DNA of 64,000 nt from Nitrospirota bacterium (lineage in GTDB: Bacteria > Nitrospirota > Thermodesulfovibrionia > UBA6902 > JAJYJJ01): NCBI GenBank assembly GCA_021789595.1, contig JAJYJJ010000001.1, positions 62,001-126,000 on the forward strand, in the 5' to 3' direction. The notes under the pieces were generated by a model. That model searched no databases, was not told the origin of the DNA, and saw nothing but the letters and a program-made list of their open reading frames with translations. The position numbers were made by a program, and so were the translations under genes. Positions 14,801 through 22,703 of this stretch are shown in pieces (the stretch's first letter is position 1; each line of letters opens with the position of its first letter).

Positions 14801-16786
14801 CTATCCTGCCTGTCCTTTTATCTCTGCAGCGTATGCTGATTTTTCAAGAAGTTTCTTTAGATTCGGGAAAGGGTCTTTCATATGAGGTATGTGCATGGCC
14901 TGCACGAACTCCTTCTGAAAATTGGGTTCAACCGCTATCTCAACGAACTCCACCCACCTGGCCTTTTCTTCAGCCTCAAGCCTCTTATCCCTGTTAAGGA
15001 GTGCTATTCTTGCACCATCGCCTGCTGCATTGCCCACAGCATAAACATTGTCTATATCGCAGTCAGGGAACATCCCCAGGGTCATGGCAGATTCCTTATC
15101 AATATAACTGCCAAATGCACCTGCAAGTATTACCTTATCAAGTTTATTAATACCCATCTTTTGCATCATCAGTTTTGCGCCTGCATACAGTGCTCCCTTT
15201 GCAAGCTGTAAGGCCCTTACATCAGCCTGGTTTATTATTATGTCTGTGCCTATGGATGTCTCATCTGCCCATGCAAGCACATACTCAGGCCTTCCATCTG
15301 AATCCCGCCTTATCCTTGGTGTATTCAATTCCATATTGAACTTGCCTGTTTTATCAATTATACCTGCCTTGTACATCTCGGCAACCGCATCAATAATCCC
15401 TGAGCCGCAGATTCCCTTGGCATCTATCTTTTCGAGGTGGGTGTGCCAGTCTGCTTTTCCTATGACCTTGTATTCAGGCTCTCTGGTCTCAGGATTTATC
15501 CGTATCTTTTCTATGGCCCCTGGTGCTGCCCTCATCCCGAACTTTATCTGGGCGCCTTCAAAGGCAGGCCCTGTTGCACAGGATGTTGAACATACCCGTT
15601 CTTTATTGCCGAGCAGAAGTTCACCGTTTGTGCCTATGTCTATTATTAAAACCTTTTCCTCCTGATTATATGGTTCCTCTGCAATGAGCACGCCAACATT
15701 ATCAGCCCCAACAAATCCTGCCTCTATGGGAAGCACATGTATGTAAGATGCGGGATTTATCTTTATGCCCATATCCCTTGACTTTATATCCAGTGCGTGC
15801 TGGACTGCCGGTATAAATGGGGAGCGGCCGATGTATTCAGGGTTAAAGCCCAGAAAGATATGATGCATTGCAGTATTAAATACAATGGTCATATCAACTA
15901 TAGCCCCGCCGCCGTCTTTTTTGCCATTGACCCTGAGGTCATGTGTGATCTTGCTTATTATCTCATTCAGCCCTTCTATAATTGTCCTCTGCATCTTCTC
16001 AAGACCATCTGGATTCATCATGGCATATGTAATCCTGGACATCACATCCTCTCCGTAGGGCACCTGTGGGTTCATCATGGACTCCGTGTTAACCACCTTG
16101 CCTGTATTGAAGTCGCATAGATAACCAACAACGGTTGTGGTTCCCACATCTACAGCAAGCCCATAGGAGGACTCGATGAAACCGTGTTCTACCTTTATAA
16201 TCTCCCTATCCATCCATATAGAGGCTGTGAGTCTCCATTGTCCTTTTCTCAGGGCATCCTGCAGCTCCTTTAGCACAAGGTAATCGATGGACAGGTTTTT
16301 CAGGCCGTATTGGGCATCAAGAATATCCTTTACCCTTTCTACATCACCCCTGGTCAGATCGTGGAGTGTTGGCGGTTGCAGCTCTATGAAGTATTTTTTC
16401 ACCGCTGGCTCAAGCTTGATGGTCAGTTCCTTGGCTGCCTTTCTGACTATCTGTTTGCCTGCCCTTGATTTTTCAGGAACAAATATCTTTACATCTCCGT
16501 GAACCTCTGCTGTGCATGCAAGCCTCATGTGATGGCCGTCTTCGGGCTTTATGAATTTTCTTTCAACCTCTGTAAAGGCACTGAGATGTGACATCTTGGA
16601 GTCCATGGAATCCTTCTCAAAAAAGCCCTCCTCAACTCTGACCTTGCATTTCCCGCATGTGCCCTTACCACCGCATATGGACTCTATATCCACACCGAGA
16701 TGCCTTGCAGCATCAAGAAGGGTTGTGCCATCCACTACCTCTCCTCTCCTGCCAGATGGCTGGAAGATTACCCTCTGTTTTATCAT
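14801..16786 (-). CDS. RACo-type ATP-dependent corrinoid-protein activator
   Basis: A 661-residue protein with an N-terminal plant-type [2Fe-2S] domain (Cys38, Cys44, Cys47 in SICGGKGTCGKC and Cys91 in LACTAEV), a middle region, and a C-terminal ASKHA ATPase domain (VDVGTTTVVGYLCDF, IDIGTNGELLLG, GICGSGIIDAVAEMY, GAFGSYIDKESA). RACo and RamA-type proteins return inactive Co(II) corrinoid to Co(I) so that methyl transfer can restart. It is preceded by a good ribosome site and lies in line with the corrinoid protein gene. The domain order matches RACo, not the archaeal RamA. Confidence 0.88.
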   Translation of the reverse strand: MIKQRVIFQPSGRRGEVVDGTTLLDAARHLGVDIESICGGKGTCGKCKVRVEEGFFEKDSMDSKMSHLSAFTEVERKFIKPEDGHHMRLACTAEVHGDVKIFVPEKSRAGKQIVRKAAKELTIKLEPAVKKYFIELQPPTLHDLTRGDVERVKDILDAQYGLKNLSIDYLVLKELQDALRKGQWRLTASIWMDREIIKVEHGFIESSYGLAVDVGTTTVVGYLCDFNTGKVVNTESMMNPQVPYGEDVMSRITYAMMNPDGLEKMQRTIIEGLNEIISKITHDLRVNGKKDGGGAIVDMTIVFNTAMHHIFLGFNPEYIGRSPFIPAVQHALDIKSRDMGIKINPASYIHVLPIEAGFVGADNVGVLIAEEPYNQEEKVLIIDIGTNGELLLGNKERVCSTSCATGPAFEGAQIKFGMRAAPGAIEKIRINPETREPEYKVIGKADWHTHLEKIDAKGICGSGIIDAVAEMYKAGIIDKTGKFNMELNTPRIRRDSDGRPEYVLAWADETSIGTDIIINQADVRALQLAKGALYAGAKLMMQKMGINKLDKVILAGAFGSYIDKESAMTLGMFPDCDIDNVYAVGNAAGDGARIALLNRDKRLEAEEKARWVEFVEIAVEPNFQKEFVQAMHIPHMKDPFPNLKKLLEKSAYAAEIKGQAG

Positions 16787-16831
16787 CTAACCTCCTCTAA
16801 AATTAGGCTAATCCAGTTCGGAATCTGGGAA

Positions 16832-17509
16832 TTATGAGTTTCGAGATATTAATTGCTCCGAACTAAAAACTTCTGACTTAAAAATCTTTCGACCATAAGG
16901 GCATATATTTATACATAATCCGCAATTTGGTCTGCCGTTTACAGTCCTGCTATTTTTCTTGTAAGAGTTGCATCTATCAGGTCTGACAAGCTGGGTGAAT
17001 GGTTCATATCTCGACCAGTTTCTGCCAGTAAGTGCATTTGATGGACAGAACTCAACGCACATACTGCAGTCTCCGCATCGGCTGAATTCAATGGCTGTGC
17101 CAACCTGAAATGGTGCATCTGTTAACACTGTTGCAAGCGAGAGTCTCGGCCCATACCTATGGTTTATAAAAAGGCCATTCTTTCCGATCCAGCCAAGTCC
17201 TGCGGATGTAGCAGCTATTTTATGGGTAAAGAGGGGATAGAGTCTGGATATGAATGTGTTTTTCCACCTGTCCGAATCAGGCGGTATGCATAGATACCTG
17301 TACCCTCTCTGTTTAAGCCATCTTGCTGTCTTGCTCTCAAGCGAGGTCAATAGGTTTACAGTATCCTCATTCAGATTTCTGTTTACACATATGGCAATTG
17401 CCCTTCCAAGATGCGATATCTCTCCTTTAAGGGCATCCTTTACCTCAGCTATACCCACTAAGGTGGCCCCTGCATTGAGAAGTTCATCTCGAAGTGTTTC
17501 GACTTTCAA
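16832..17509 (-). CDS. Short QueG-like double [4Fe-4S] protein
   Basis: A 225-residue protein with an N-terminal domain resembling epoxyqueuosine reductase (LGWIGKNGLFINHRYGPRLS is the usual segment) and two ferredoxin motifs: CGDCSMCVEFCP, then CGLCINICPYG. True QueG is about 350 residues and ends in helical repeats, which are absent here. Its start overlaps the stop of the corrinoid protein gene by four bases, so they are coupled. QueG is a cobalamin reductase-like enzyme, so a role in reducing or loading the corrinoid is a fair inference. Queuosine synthesis seems unlikely from the context. Confidence 0.7.
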   Translation of the reverse strand: MKVETLRDELLNAGATLVGIAEVKDALKGEISHLGRAIAICVNRNLNEDTVNLLTSLESKTARWLKQRGYRYLCIPPDSDRWKNTFISRLYPLFTHKIAATSAGLGWIGKNGLFINHRYGPRLSLATVLTDAPFQVGTAIEFSRCGDCSMCVEFCPSNALTGRNWSRYEPFTQLVRPDRCNSYKKNSRTVNGRPNCGLCINICPYGRKIFKSEVFSSEQLISRNS

Positions 17510-18195
17510 CTTTTCCTTGCCTCTGCCTCTTCCTTGAGTTTTTTCAATGAGCTTATCATATTGATCGCATCCTTCAAGGCATTGTTTGCATCCTTGGCAT
17601 ATCCATCAGCACCCCATTTCTCAGCTATGTCTTGAGAAACAGGTGCACCGCCTATCATTATCTTTACATTAGGGTTTTTTGTCTTAAGCTCTTCTATTAC
17701 CTTCTTCATGCCGACCATTGTTGTTGTCATCATTGCAGAGAGGCATACAAGGTCAGAGTCTGTCTTCATCTGCTCTTCCACAAATTTATCAAGCGGCACA
17801 TCCCTGCCCAGGTCGTATACGGTAAAGCCAGCCACATCGAACATCATCTTCACAATGTTTTTGCCTATGTCATGAACATCGCCCTCAACCGTTCCTATGA
17901 CAACAGAACCTCTCACACCGAGATCCATCTTTTTCACATGGGGCTTGAGTATATCAAGGCCGGCATAGAGGGCATCTGCGCACATTAGTAATTCAGGGAC
18001 AAAGTACTCCTGAGCCTCGAACAGTCGACCAACCTCTTCCATGCCGCTCACAAGGCCATTAAATATGGCGTCGTTTGGATCCATCCCTATATCAAGGGCC
18101 TCTTTGGAGGCATCCTTTGCAGTATCCTCATCGTACTGTATTACTGCATTCTTTAGCCTTTCCAGTATCTCCTGTTTTTTTTCTCCCGTTACCAT
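17506..18195 (-). CDS. Corrinoid protein of a methyltransferase system (MtaC/MtbC-like)
   Basis: A 229-residue two-domain protein: an N-terminal four-helix cap (about 1-90) and a cobalamin-binding Rossmann domain with the motif EGDVHDIGKN, where His108 is the lower cobalt ligand, followed by DLGRDVP and later IMIGGAPV. It carries the methyl group on cobalt between two methyltransferases. It lies between the QueG-like gene and the MtaA-like gene in the order seen in methanol and methylamine systems. The methyl donor cannot be read from it. Confidence 0.92.
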   Translation of the reverse strand: MVTGEKKQEILERLKNAVIQYDEDTAKDASKEALDIGMDPNDAIFNGLVSGMEEVGRLFEAQEYFVPELLMCADALYAGLDILKPHVKKMDLGVRGSVVIGTVEGDVHDIGKNIVKMMFDVAGFTVYDLGRDVPLDKFVEEQMKTDSDLVCLSAMMTTTMVGMKKVIEELKTKNPNVKIMIGGAPVSQDIAEKWGADGYAKDANNALKDAINMISSLKKLKEEAEARKS

Positions 18196-18199
18196 AGAT

Positions 18200-19249
18200 C
18201 TACCTCCTGTATTTTTTTACTTCTTCCATCATTACATTTATGTTTTCTGGCGGCACAGTCGGCCAAATATCGCATCCAGGCCATACAGCACTGACACCAT
18301 CGTCTATACACTTTCTTATAGTCTCCCTGACCTTTTCAGTTGTACCTGCCACAAGGACATTGTATGGGTCGTAATTTCCAAATATCAGGGCATCCTTGCC
18401 GAGCCTCTTTCTTGTTTCGGCAACATCGTTCTTCTGGTCAACACTTATTGCCTTTACATTAGTCTCCATCATAAAAGAGACAATGTCGTTTGTCTTTCCA
18501 CATATATGGATTACGCTCGGCACAGTCAGCTTATCAAAGATCTTTTTAAGATAAGGCTGTATCAGATTCTTAAAGACCCGCGGGCTTAGAACATCCGAGG
18601 TTGCACCCATCTCCCTCACTGTTATATAATCTACCCCTGCTTTTTCATACTGTTTTGCCACTGTAACAATGGCATCAGCAAGTAGGTCGAGGAGCTTACC
18701 TACCTTGTCAGGTTTTTTAAAGGAAAGTTTCAAGAGGTCGTTGAGTTCCATTATCTGTCCTGCAAGGGTGAATGGGCCAAGGACATAGGAACCGATGGCG
18801 ACCTCACCGCCTATATCCCTTTTCATTAATCTGATCGCCTCGCATATAAGCGGTATCCTGCCCCTTTCTGATATGTTCACAGGAATAGAGATGTCCATCT
18901 CATCCTCGTTATGGATCAACTTCTTTTTTATTGTCGGATACAGTATGTCCTCTAAGTGGGCATAGACATTTATCTCACAGCCAAGTGCCTCTGCCTCTAC
19001 ACAGAGGTCAAAAGGGACAACTCCGCATTCAAAGCCGAACAGCTTGTATGTGGATGCTGCTGCCTCTGACATCATTTTTGCGTCAGAATGAAGGGCGGCG
19101 AATTTGTATCCATATTTCCTCAGTCCTTCTGTTGTAACATTCCCCATGCCGCTGAAGCATGGAGGTCTGTCAATAGCTTCACCTGCAAAGAGCTGCATTA
19201 CCCGTTGTTTTGCTGATAATGTTGTTGTCAACGCTTTCTCCTTGTGCAT
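18200..19249 (-). CDS. MtaA/MtbA-like zinc methyltransferase (UroD superfamily), copy 1
   Basis: A 349-residue UroD-fold protein. Zinc ligands are visible at His248 and Cys250 (VIHICGKTND) and Cys326 (WPGCDIWPTVPP), the same spacing as His237, Cys239 and Cys316 of MtaA. MtaA moves methyl from the corrinoid protein to coenzyme M; other members move methyl from substrates to cobalt. It lies four bases before the corrinoid protein gene. With coenzyme M genes in the same operon, a CoM methyltransferase is the leading reading, but a substrate:corrinoid role is not excluded. Ordinary uroporphyrinogen decarboxylase is excluded by the zinc motif. Confidence 0.82.
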   Translation of the reverse strand: MHKEKALTTTLSAKQRVMQLFAGEAIDRPPCFSGMGNVTTEGLRKYGYKFAALHSDAKMMSEAAASTYKLFGFECGVVPFDLCVEAEALGCEINVYAHLEDILYPTIKKKLIHNEDEMDISIPVNISERGRIPLICEAIRLMKRDIGGEVAIGSYVLGPFTLAGQIMELNDLLKLSFKKPDKVGKLLDLLADAIVTVAKQYEKAGVDYITVREMGATSDVLSPRVFKNLIQPYLKKIFDKLTVPSVIHICGKTNDIVSFMMETNVKAISVDQKNDVAETRKRLGKDALIFGNYDPYNVLVAGTTEKVRETIRKCIDDGVSAVWPGCDIWPTVPPENINVMMEEVKKYRR

Positions 19250-19264
19250 GTTTTCATTTCTGTA

Positions 19265-20212
19265 TTATTTCCTTGCTTCTCCAGCCATTAATTTCTCTAT
19301 AAAATCAGGGAAGAACCTTCTTATTGGAAGGTTGTCTTTCTCTGGTATATGTTTTGTCTCGCCGTATACAATCGTAGAAAGCAGTATATGTGCTGTGGCA
19401 ACGGCAGGGAATATACGCGGGGCAGTAACAATCGGTCCATAGAAGTTAAAATCACTCCAGAGCACAGAGGCCATGCCCTGGGCTACAGCATCCATTGCCT
19501 TAAAGCCGTCAGGCCCCCATAAATCTTTCGAGGCCTTCCACATATGAGTTCCGTTTGAATATGCACCACCGCATGGAAGCCCAAACTTATCCTTTATCAA
19601 CCTGTTGGCTATTAAGGAAAATGATGTAGCAGGCAGGTTCATTACAGAGGTATCTACAATAACGGTATCGAAGCTGTCTGCACCCTGCGATAGGATATTA
19701 TCGAGGGACTTTACTCGCCCCATTGGAGATTGGTCTTTATCATCAAAGGCCTGCACGACCACATGCTTTATCCCAAGGTCCTTCAGTCTATTTATCTGTC
19801 CTTTAATGTCCTTATCCCATGGCGTGATACTGTTATAGAGGAACTTGTCCTGGATCCCTAATTTAGCAATATGCTCAGTTGCCTGTGCCCTTTTCTCGGC
19901 AACCCACATATCTATGCCAAATGGCATGTTTGTTGTCTCAAGATAAAAATCTATATAAACCTCAGCCTCTTCAGGCGTATTTGCCACCATTGCCACCATT
20001 GCAGGTATGCCTGTAGAGTTTGAGAGCTCCTCCTGTTTGTTTATAAGTTCTTTTGCCTTTTGCCTGTCGAACCTGCCTTTTCTATCTTCAAGTATCCTGT
20101 CCTTGTTGTGAAACATAGAGGCTATAAGCAGGGGTGGATTGTCTCCAGGTTGACCGCCTATTTTGATTCCATTTATATCAAAGACCTTTTGTGCCCTTGT
20201 AAATCGGAACAT
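19265..20212 (-). CDS. MtrH-like methyl-pterin:corrinoid methyltransferase
   Basis: A 315-residue protein closely following MtrH: FRFTRAQKVFDINGIKIGGQ at the N-terminus, FDRQKAKELINKQEELSNST, then GIDMWVAEKR, FLYNSITPWD and a VDTSVMNLPATSF loop. MtrH is the subunit of the methanogen Mtr complex that transfers methyl between tetrahydromethanopterin and cobamide; bacterial relatives act on methyl-tetrahydrofolate. No other Mtr subunit is present, so it probably works as a soluble partner of the corrinoid protein encoded two genes away. Together they link the MtaA-like proteins to the folate pool and to the FolD homologue. Confidence 0.87.
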   Translation of the reverse strand: MFRFTRAQKVFDINGIKIGGQPGDNPPLLIASMFHNKDRILEDRKGRFDRQKAKELINKQEELSNSTGIPAMVAMVANTPEEAEVYIDFYLETTNMPFGIDMWVAEKRAQATEHIAKLGIQDKFLYNSITPWDKDIKGQINRLKDLGIKHVVVQAFDDKDQSPMGRVKSLDNILSQGADSFDTVIVDTSVMNLPATSFSLIANRLIKDKFGLPCGGAYSNGTHMWKASKDLWGPDGFKAMDAVAQGMASVLWSDFNFYGPIVTAPRIFPAVATAHILLSTIVYGETKHIPEKDNLPIRRFFPDFIEKLMAGEARK

Positions 20213-20283
20213 TCTCTCTCCTTAAATAAGCAAGGTAGTATTAAAGCAGGGGAGCGGCATAACCACTCCCCATTGTCTTTTGA

Positions 20284-20730
20284 CTAATAAACTCCGTGAT
20301 CAAACTTCGGCTGTGGCAGATATTCCCACGACTCGCCCTTTCGGTATTTGGCCTCTATGTCGAGGCATTTCAGTGCATACTCAAAGGCGTAAGGAATTCC
20401 TGGCCCGCCAGGAACAAAACCTGCGCCGATCATGCCGACTGCCGCCGCCTCAAATATCTCAGAAGTTGTAGCTCCTGCCTTAATAGCTGGAATCACATGA
20501 ATTATGCACCGCGGAGAACAGTATGAGACACCAATGGCTGTAAACATGAGCTCTTTTATCTTCTTTGAAAGTGCCCCGTCACCGAAAATGGTTGCGTAGA
20601 AATCTGCAAAGGTCTTTCCAGGATCTGGTGTTACAGTGTTTATTATCTTGAACATCCTTGGGACAAACCCCATAACATCTTCCATATACTTGTTGGCCTC
20701 TTCAGCCGTCATCTTCTTTTCCCCAGCCAT
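20284..20730 (-). CDS. Carboxymuconolactone decarboxylase-like (AhpD superfamily) protein
   Basis: A 148-residue CMD-fold protein. The usual CxxCxxxH active site is instead CSPRCIIH (Cys71, Cys75, His78), so one cysteine is shifted while Cys71 and His78 keep their spacing. AhpD-type members are thiol-disulfide enzymes. It stands between the MtrH-like gene and the second MtaA-like gene in the same orientation, so it belongs to the operon; a disulfide or peroxide role linked to coenzyme M thiol would be attractive but is speculation. A GGAGGG site precedes the ATG. Confidence 0.75.
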   Translation of the reverse strand: MAGEKKMTAEEANKYMEDVMGFVPRMFKIINTVTPDPGKTFADFYATIFGDGALSKKIKELMFTAIGVSYCSPRCIIHVIPAIKAGATTSEIFEAAAVGMIGAGFVPGGPGIPYAFEYALKCLDIEAKYRKGESWEYLPQPKFDHGVY

Positions 20731-20856
20731 CTTACCCTCCTTTTACCTGATGTAAACTCTCGGGTTAATAGTTTTTCATTTTCTCATAAATTCCCGTATT
20801 GACCTAAACCTCCCCCAAACTGCTGTAAACCGCCAATCCACTCTCACCTCCCCTCT

Positions 20857-21885
20857 TTAGAGTTTCCATTCCCTGGCAACCTGGATAAACTTCTGTATGT
20901 TCTCATAAGGCACTGTCGGTGGTATGTCACAGCCAGGCATGAGCACGAAGCCGCCGTCGGTGCCAGCGGTCTGGATCACTGATTTACAGGCATCCTCTAC
21001 TTCCTGAACTGTACCCTGAAGCATTATCTTCACAGGGTCAACATTCCCTGCAAAACACATCTTTCCATGTAGTATCTCTTTTGCCTTTGCGATATCGGTT
21101 TTATGGTCAAGACTTATACAGCTTGCACCTGTAAGAGGGAACAGATCCAGCCTGTCTGTTGTATTGCCGCAGATATGGACAAGGGTATGAACGCCCTTTG
21201 ACTTCGCCCAATCAGTAAACTTCTTAAGGTATGGCAGGGCAAATCTTTCGAACTGTTTTTTTGATATCAGATCGCCTGATGCAGTCGGGTCAGCAAGGCT
21301 TATAACCTCAAGGGTTCCATCAGCCACCAAAGGCTCATACAGATGGATCAATAGATCTGTGACAAGATTAACTATCTTCTCTACAAAAGCAGGTTTTTTA
21401 AAGGTAGCCTTCATCATTGCTTCCTCTCCAACCAGTCTTGCACCGAGGGTAAAAGGCCCCCACGCAGTCATTGTTACCACATACTCGTCACCGATCTTTG
21501 ATCTGGTAAGCCTGAGGGCATGTTTGACAGTATTGATAACCTCATCCCTGTCTATCCCTGATATGTCCAGTTTCTGCAGGTCTTCCTCTGCAGCAATCAA
21601 TGCTTCTTCAAGGTCAGGGGCGCCTATCTCCCTGAATTTGATCCTGCCTCCAAGTGCCGATGCATGAAAGTTGTTGTAGCCTGAACCGGCATACACAATA
21701 TCGCAGAGCAACCTGCCTGACATATGTGTAAGCATCTCAGACATCTTTAAGGCATCGAGGGATAGGTCCTTAAATGTGGTTCCGAAATTATGGATACTCC
21801 ACATCCCACCGCCAAAGATGGTCGCTGGCACCCTTTCTGGTTTACCGCCATCAAATGCTTTTAGGATTACCTCTCTTGGTTTCAT
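20857..21885 (-). CDS. MtaA-like zinc methyltransferase (UroD superfamily), copy 2
   Basis: A 342-residue UroD-fold protein with His237 and Cys239 (LVHICGNTTD) and Cys319 (LMPGCDIPPTVP), almost exactly the MtaA zinc numbering. It is a clear paralogue of the protein at 18200-19249 but not a recent duplicate; the two differ along most of their length. One of the pair may take methyl from a substrate and the other deliver it to coenzyme M, as in MtsA- or CmuA-type systems. It is the second gene of the transcript from the sigma-54 promoter at 22259-22274. Confidence 0.82.
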   Translation of the reverse strand: MKPREVILKAFDGGKPERVPATIFGGGMWSIHNFGTTFKDLSLDALKMSEMLTHMSGRLLCDIVYAGSGYNNFHASALGGRIKFREIGAPDLEEALIAAEEDLQKLDISGIDRDEVINTVKHALRLTRSKIGDEYVVTMTAWGPFTLGARLVGEEAMMKATFKKPAFVEKIVNLVTDLLIHLYEPLVADGTLEVISLADPTASGDLISKKQFERFALPYLKKFTDWAKSKGVHTLVHICGNTTDRLDLFPLTGASCISLDHKTDIAKAKEILHGKMCFAGNVDPVKIMLQGTVQEVEDACKSVIQTAGTDGGFVLMPGCDIPPTVPYENIQKFIQVAREWKL

Positions 21886-21896
21886 ATATATCTCCT

Positions 21897-22247
21897 TTAA
21901 GTTATAGATAATATGCCCAAATGATGGATATCGCGAACCACCTGTTTGAACTCTGCAAGGTCAACAGGCATCTTTATACCAAGGGCATCATTGGTATGTT
22001 TGGCACAGCCTAAGACTATTACACGCATATCAGGTGAAACACTTCTTATTATCTGTATTGCCTCTTCTACAGAAAGTCCAAAGGACTCTGAATCTATTAT
22101 TATTGCACTGTAGCTGCTCTTAAAAACCATCTGAACAGCGAGGGCAGGGTGGTCAGCGGTCTCAACGCTATAACCCTCATCTCTCAATATTCCATAGAGA
22201 CTCTTTACCAGGATTGGATTATGCGTGCATAAGATAATCTCGTTCAT
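21897..22247 (-). CDS. Degenerate response-regulator receiver domain
   Basis: A 116-residue stand-alone CheY-like domain. The phospho-acceptor Asp is present in SAIIIDSESFG, but the N-terminal acidic pair is replaced by CTHNP, so normal Mg-dependent phosphorylation is doubtful. It ends with a KMPVDLAEFKQVV helix. It is the first gene of the minus-strand methyl-transfer cluster. By sigma-54 promoter geometry its transcript would begin about one base before the ATG, so it may be translated leaderless. Its role may be to sense or scaffold; no output domain is attached. Confidence 0.65.
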   Translation of the reverse strand: MNEIILCTHNPILVKSLYGILRDEGYSVETADHPALAVQMVFKSSYSAIIIDSESFGLSVEEAIQIIRSVSPDMRVIVLGCAKHTNDALGIKMPVDLAEFKQVVRDIHHLGILSIT

Positions 22248-22258
22248 AAAAATTGTTT

Positions 22259-22274
22259 TGCAATTTTAGTGCCA
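22259..22274 (-). promoter_or_regulatory. Sigma-54 promoter of the methyl-transfer cluster
   Basis: On the minus strand the sequence reads TGGCAC, TAAAA, TTGCA, a full match to the -24/-12 consensus with correct spacing. The -12 C is at 22260, putting transcription start near 22248, one base before the ATG at 22247. It would drive the run of minus-strand genes from 22247 towards 9093. The sigma-54 activator encoded at 23292-25049 is the obvious candidate regulator. Confidence 0.85.
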
Positions 22275-22340
22275 TATAAAAGGATAGTGATTAGTGCGAT
22301 ATTTGGCTGCCCTGCCATCTAATAAACCTTAAAAATGCTG

Positions 22341-22368
22341 AAAAATTACCCAGCACTGGGGAATTTTT
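22341..22368. promoter_or_regulatory. Palindromic site, candidate enhancer for the sigma-54 activator
   Basis: AAAAATTACCCAG and CTGGGGAATTTTT are inverted copies (12 of 13 pairs) separated by CA. The two-base centre makes a hairpin unlikely and a dimeric protein site more likely. It lies about 70-100 bases upstream of the minus-strand sigma-54 promoter, a normal distance for activator binding, and about 280 bases from the plus-strand one. Confidence 0.5.
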
Positions 22369-22642
22369 ACTCACTCACTGTGATCCTGATCAGGCTATCT
22401 CTGGTTCTATTCTGCGTACTGCCTCCTGCCCCATAGGTGACAGATACATATAGGGGTTTATACCGAATAGGAGAAAATCTTTAAAAAGACGCTATATTAA
22501 ATAGTTCTTTTCTCAAGAAGGCATCAGTTTTTTGAATTGATCCATTGCAAAAAATAAATATCTGATAAATCCTTATAGTTTCAAGTATTCCGGCAAAGCG
22601 GTGTGACCCTTTCCAGAGCTTTGATATCTCTGCGGGATTTTC

Positions 22643-22658
22643 TGGCAAGCAAATTGCT
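22643..22658 (+). promoter_or_regulatory. Sigma-54 promoter of the OsmC-like gene
   Basis: TGGCAA, five bases, TTGCT matches the -24/-12 consensus with the correct GG to GC spacing. Predicted start is near 22669, leaving a 35-base leader with a GGGAGG ribosome site before ATG 22704. Confidence 0.75.
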
Positions 22659-22703
22659 ACCTTAAAATCAAAATAAAAAATCAGAAAGGGAGGTAAGAGG
22701 AAT

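Larger units (their letters stand above)
22248..22703. other. Regulatory intergenic region between divergent sigma-54 promoters
   Basis: No convincing gene lies in these 456 bases. They hold a minus-strand sigma-54 promoter (22259-22274), a 28-base near-perfect palindrome (22341-22368), a ten-base palindrome CCTGATCAGG near 22386-22395, and a plus-strand sigma-54 promoter (22643-22658). A minus-strand frame at 22484-22660 is open but I recognise nothing in it. Confidence 0.7.

Noticed and set aside
18200-21885. Uroporphyrinogen decarboxylase (heme biosynthesis) for the two UroD-fold genes
   Set aside because: Both have the His-x-Cys...Cys zinc ligands of methyltransferases and lie with a corrinoid protein and its activator; HemE lacks these.
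9093-22247. Methanogen or archaeal origin of the whole window
   Set aside because: FolD, RACo-type domain order, sigma-54 promoters, Lgt, TolC/RND pumps and RadA are bacterial. Only the CoM, MtrH-like and HdrDE-like parts recall archaea, so transfer or shared ancestry of modules is more likely.
22484-22660. Minus-strand open frame upstream of the OsmC-like gene
   Set aside because: It has a protein-like composition but no recognisable family and no supported start, and it overlaps the sigma-54 promoter. I could not support it as a gene.
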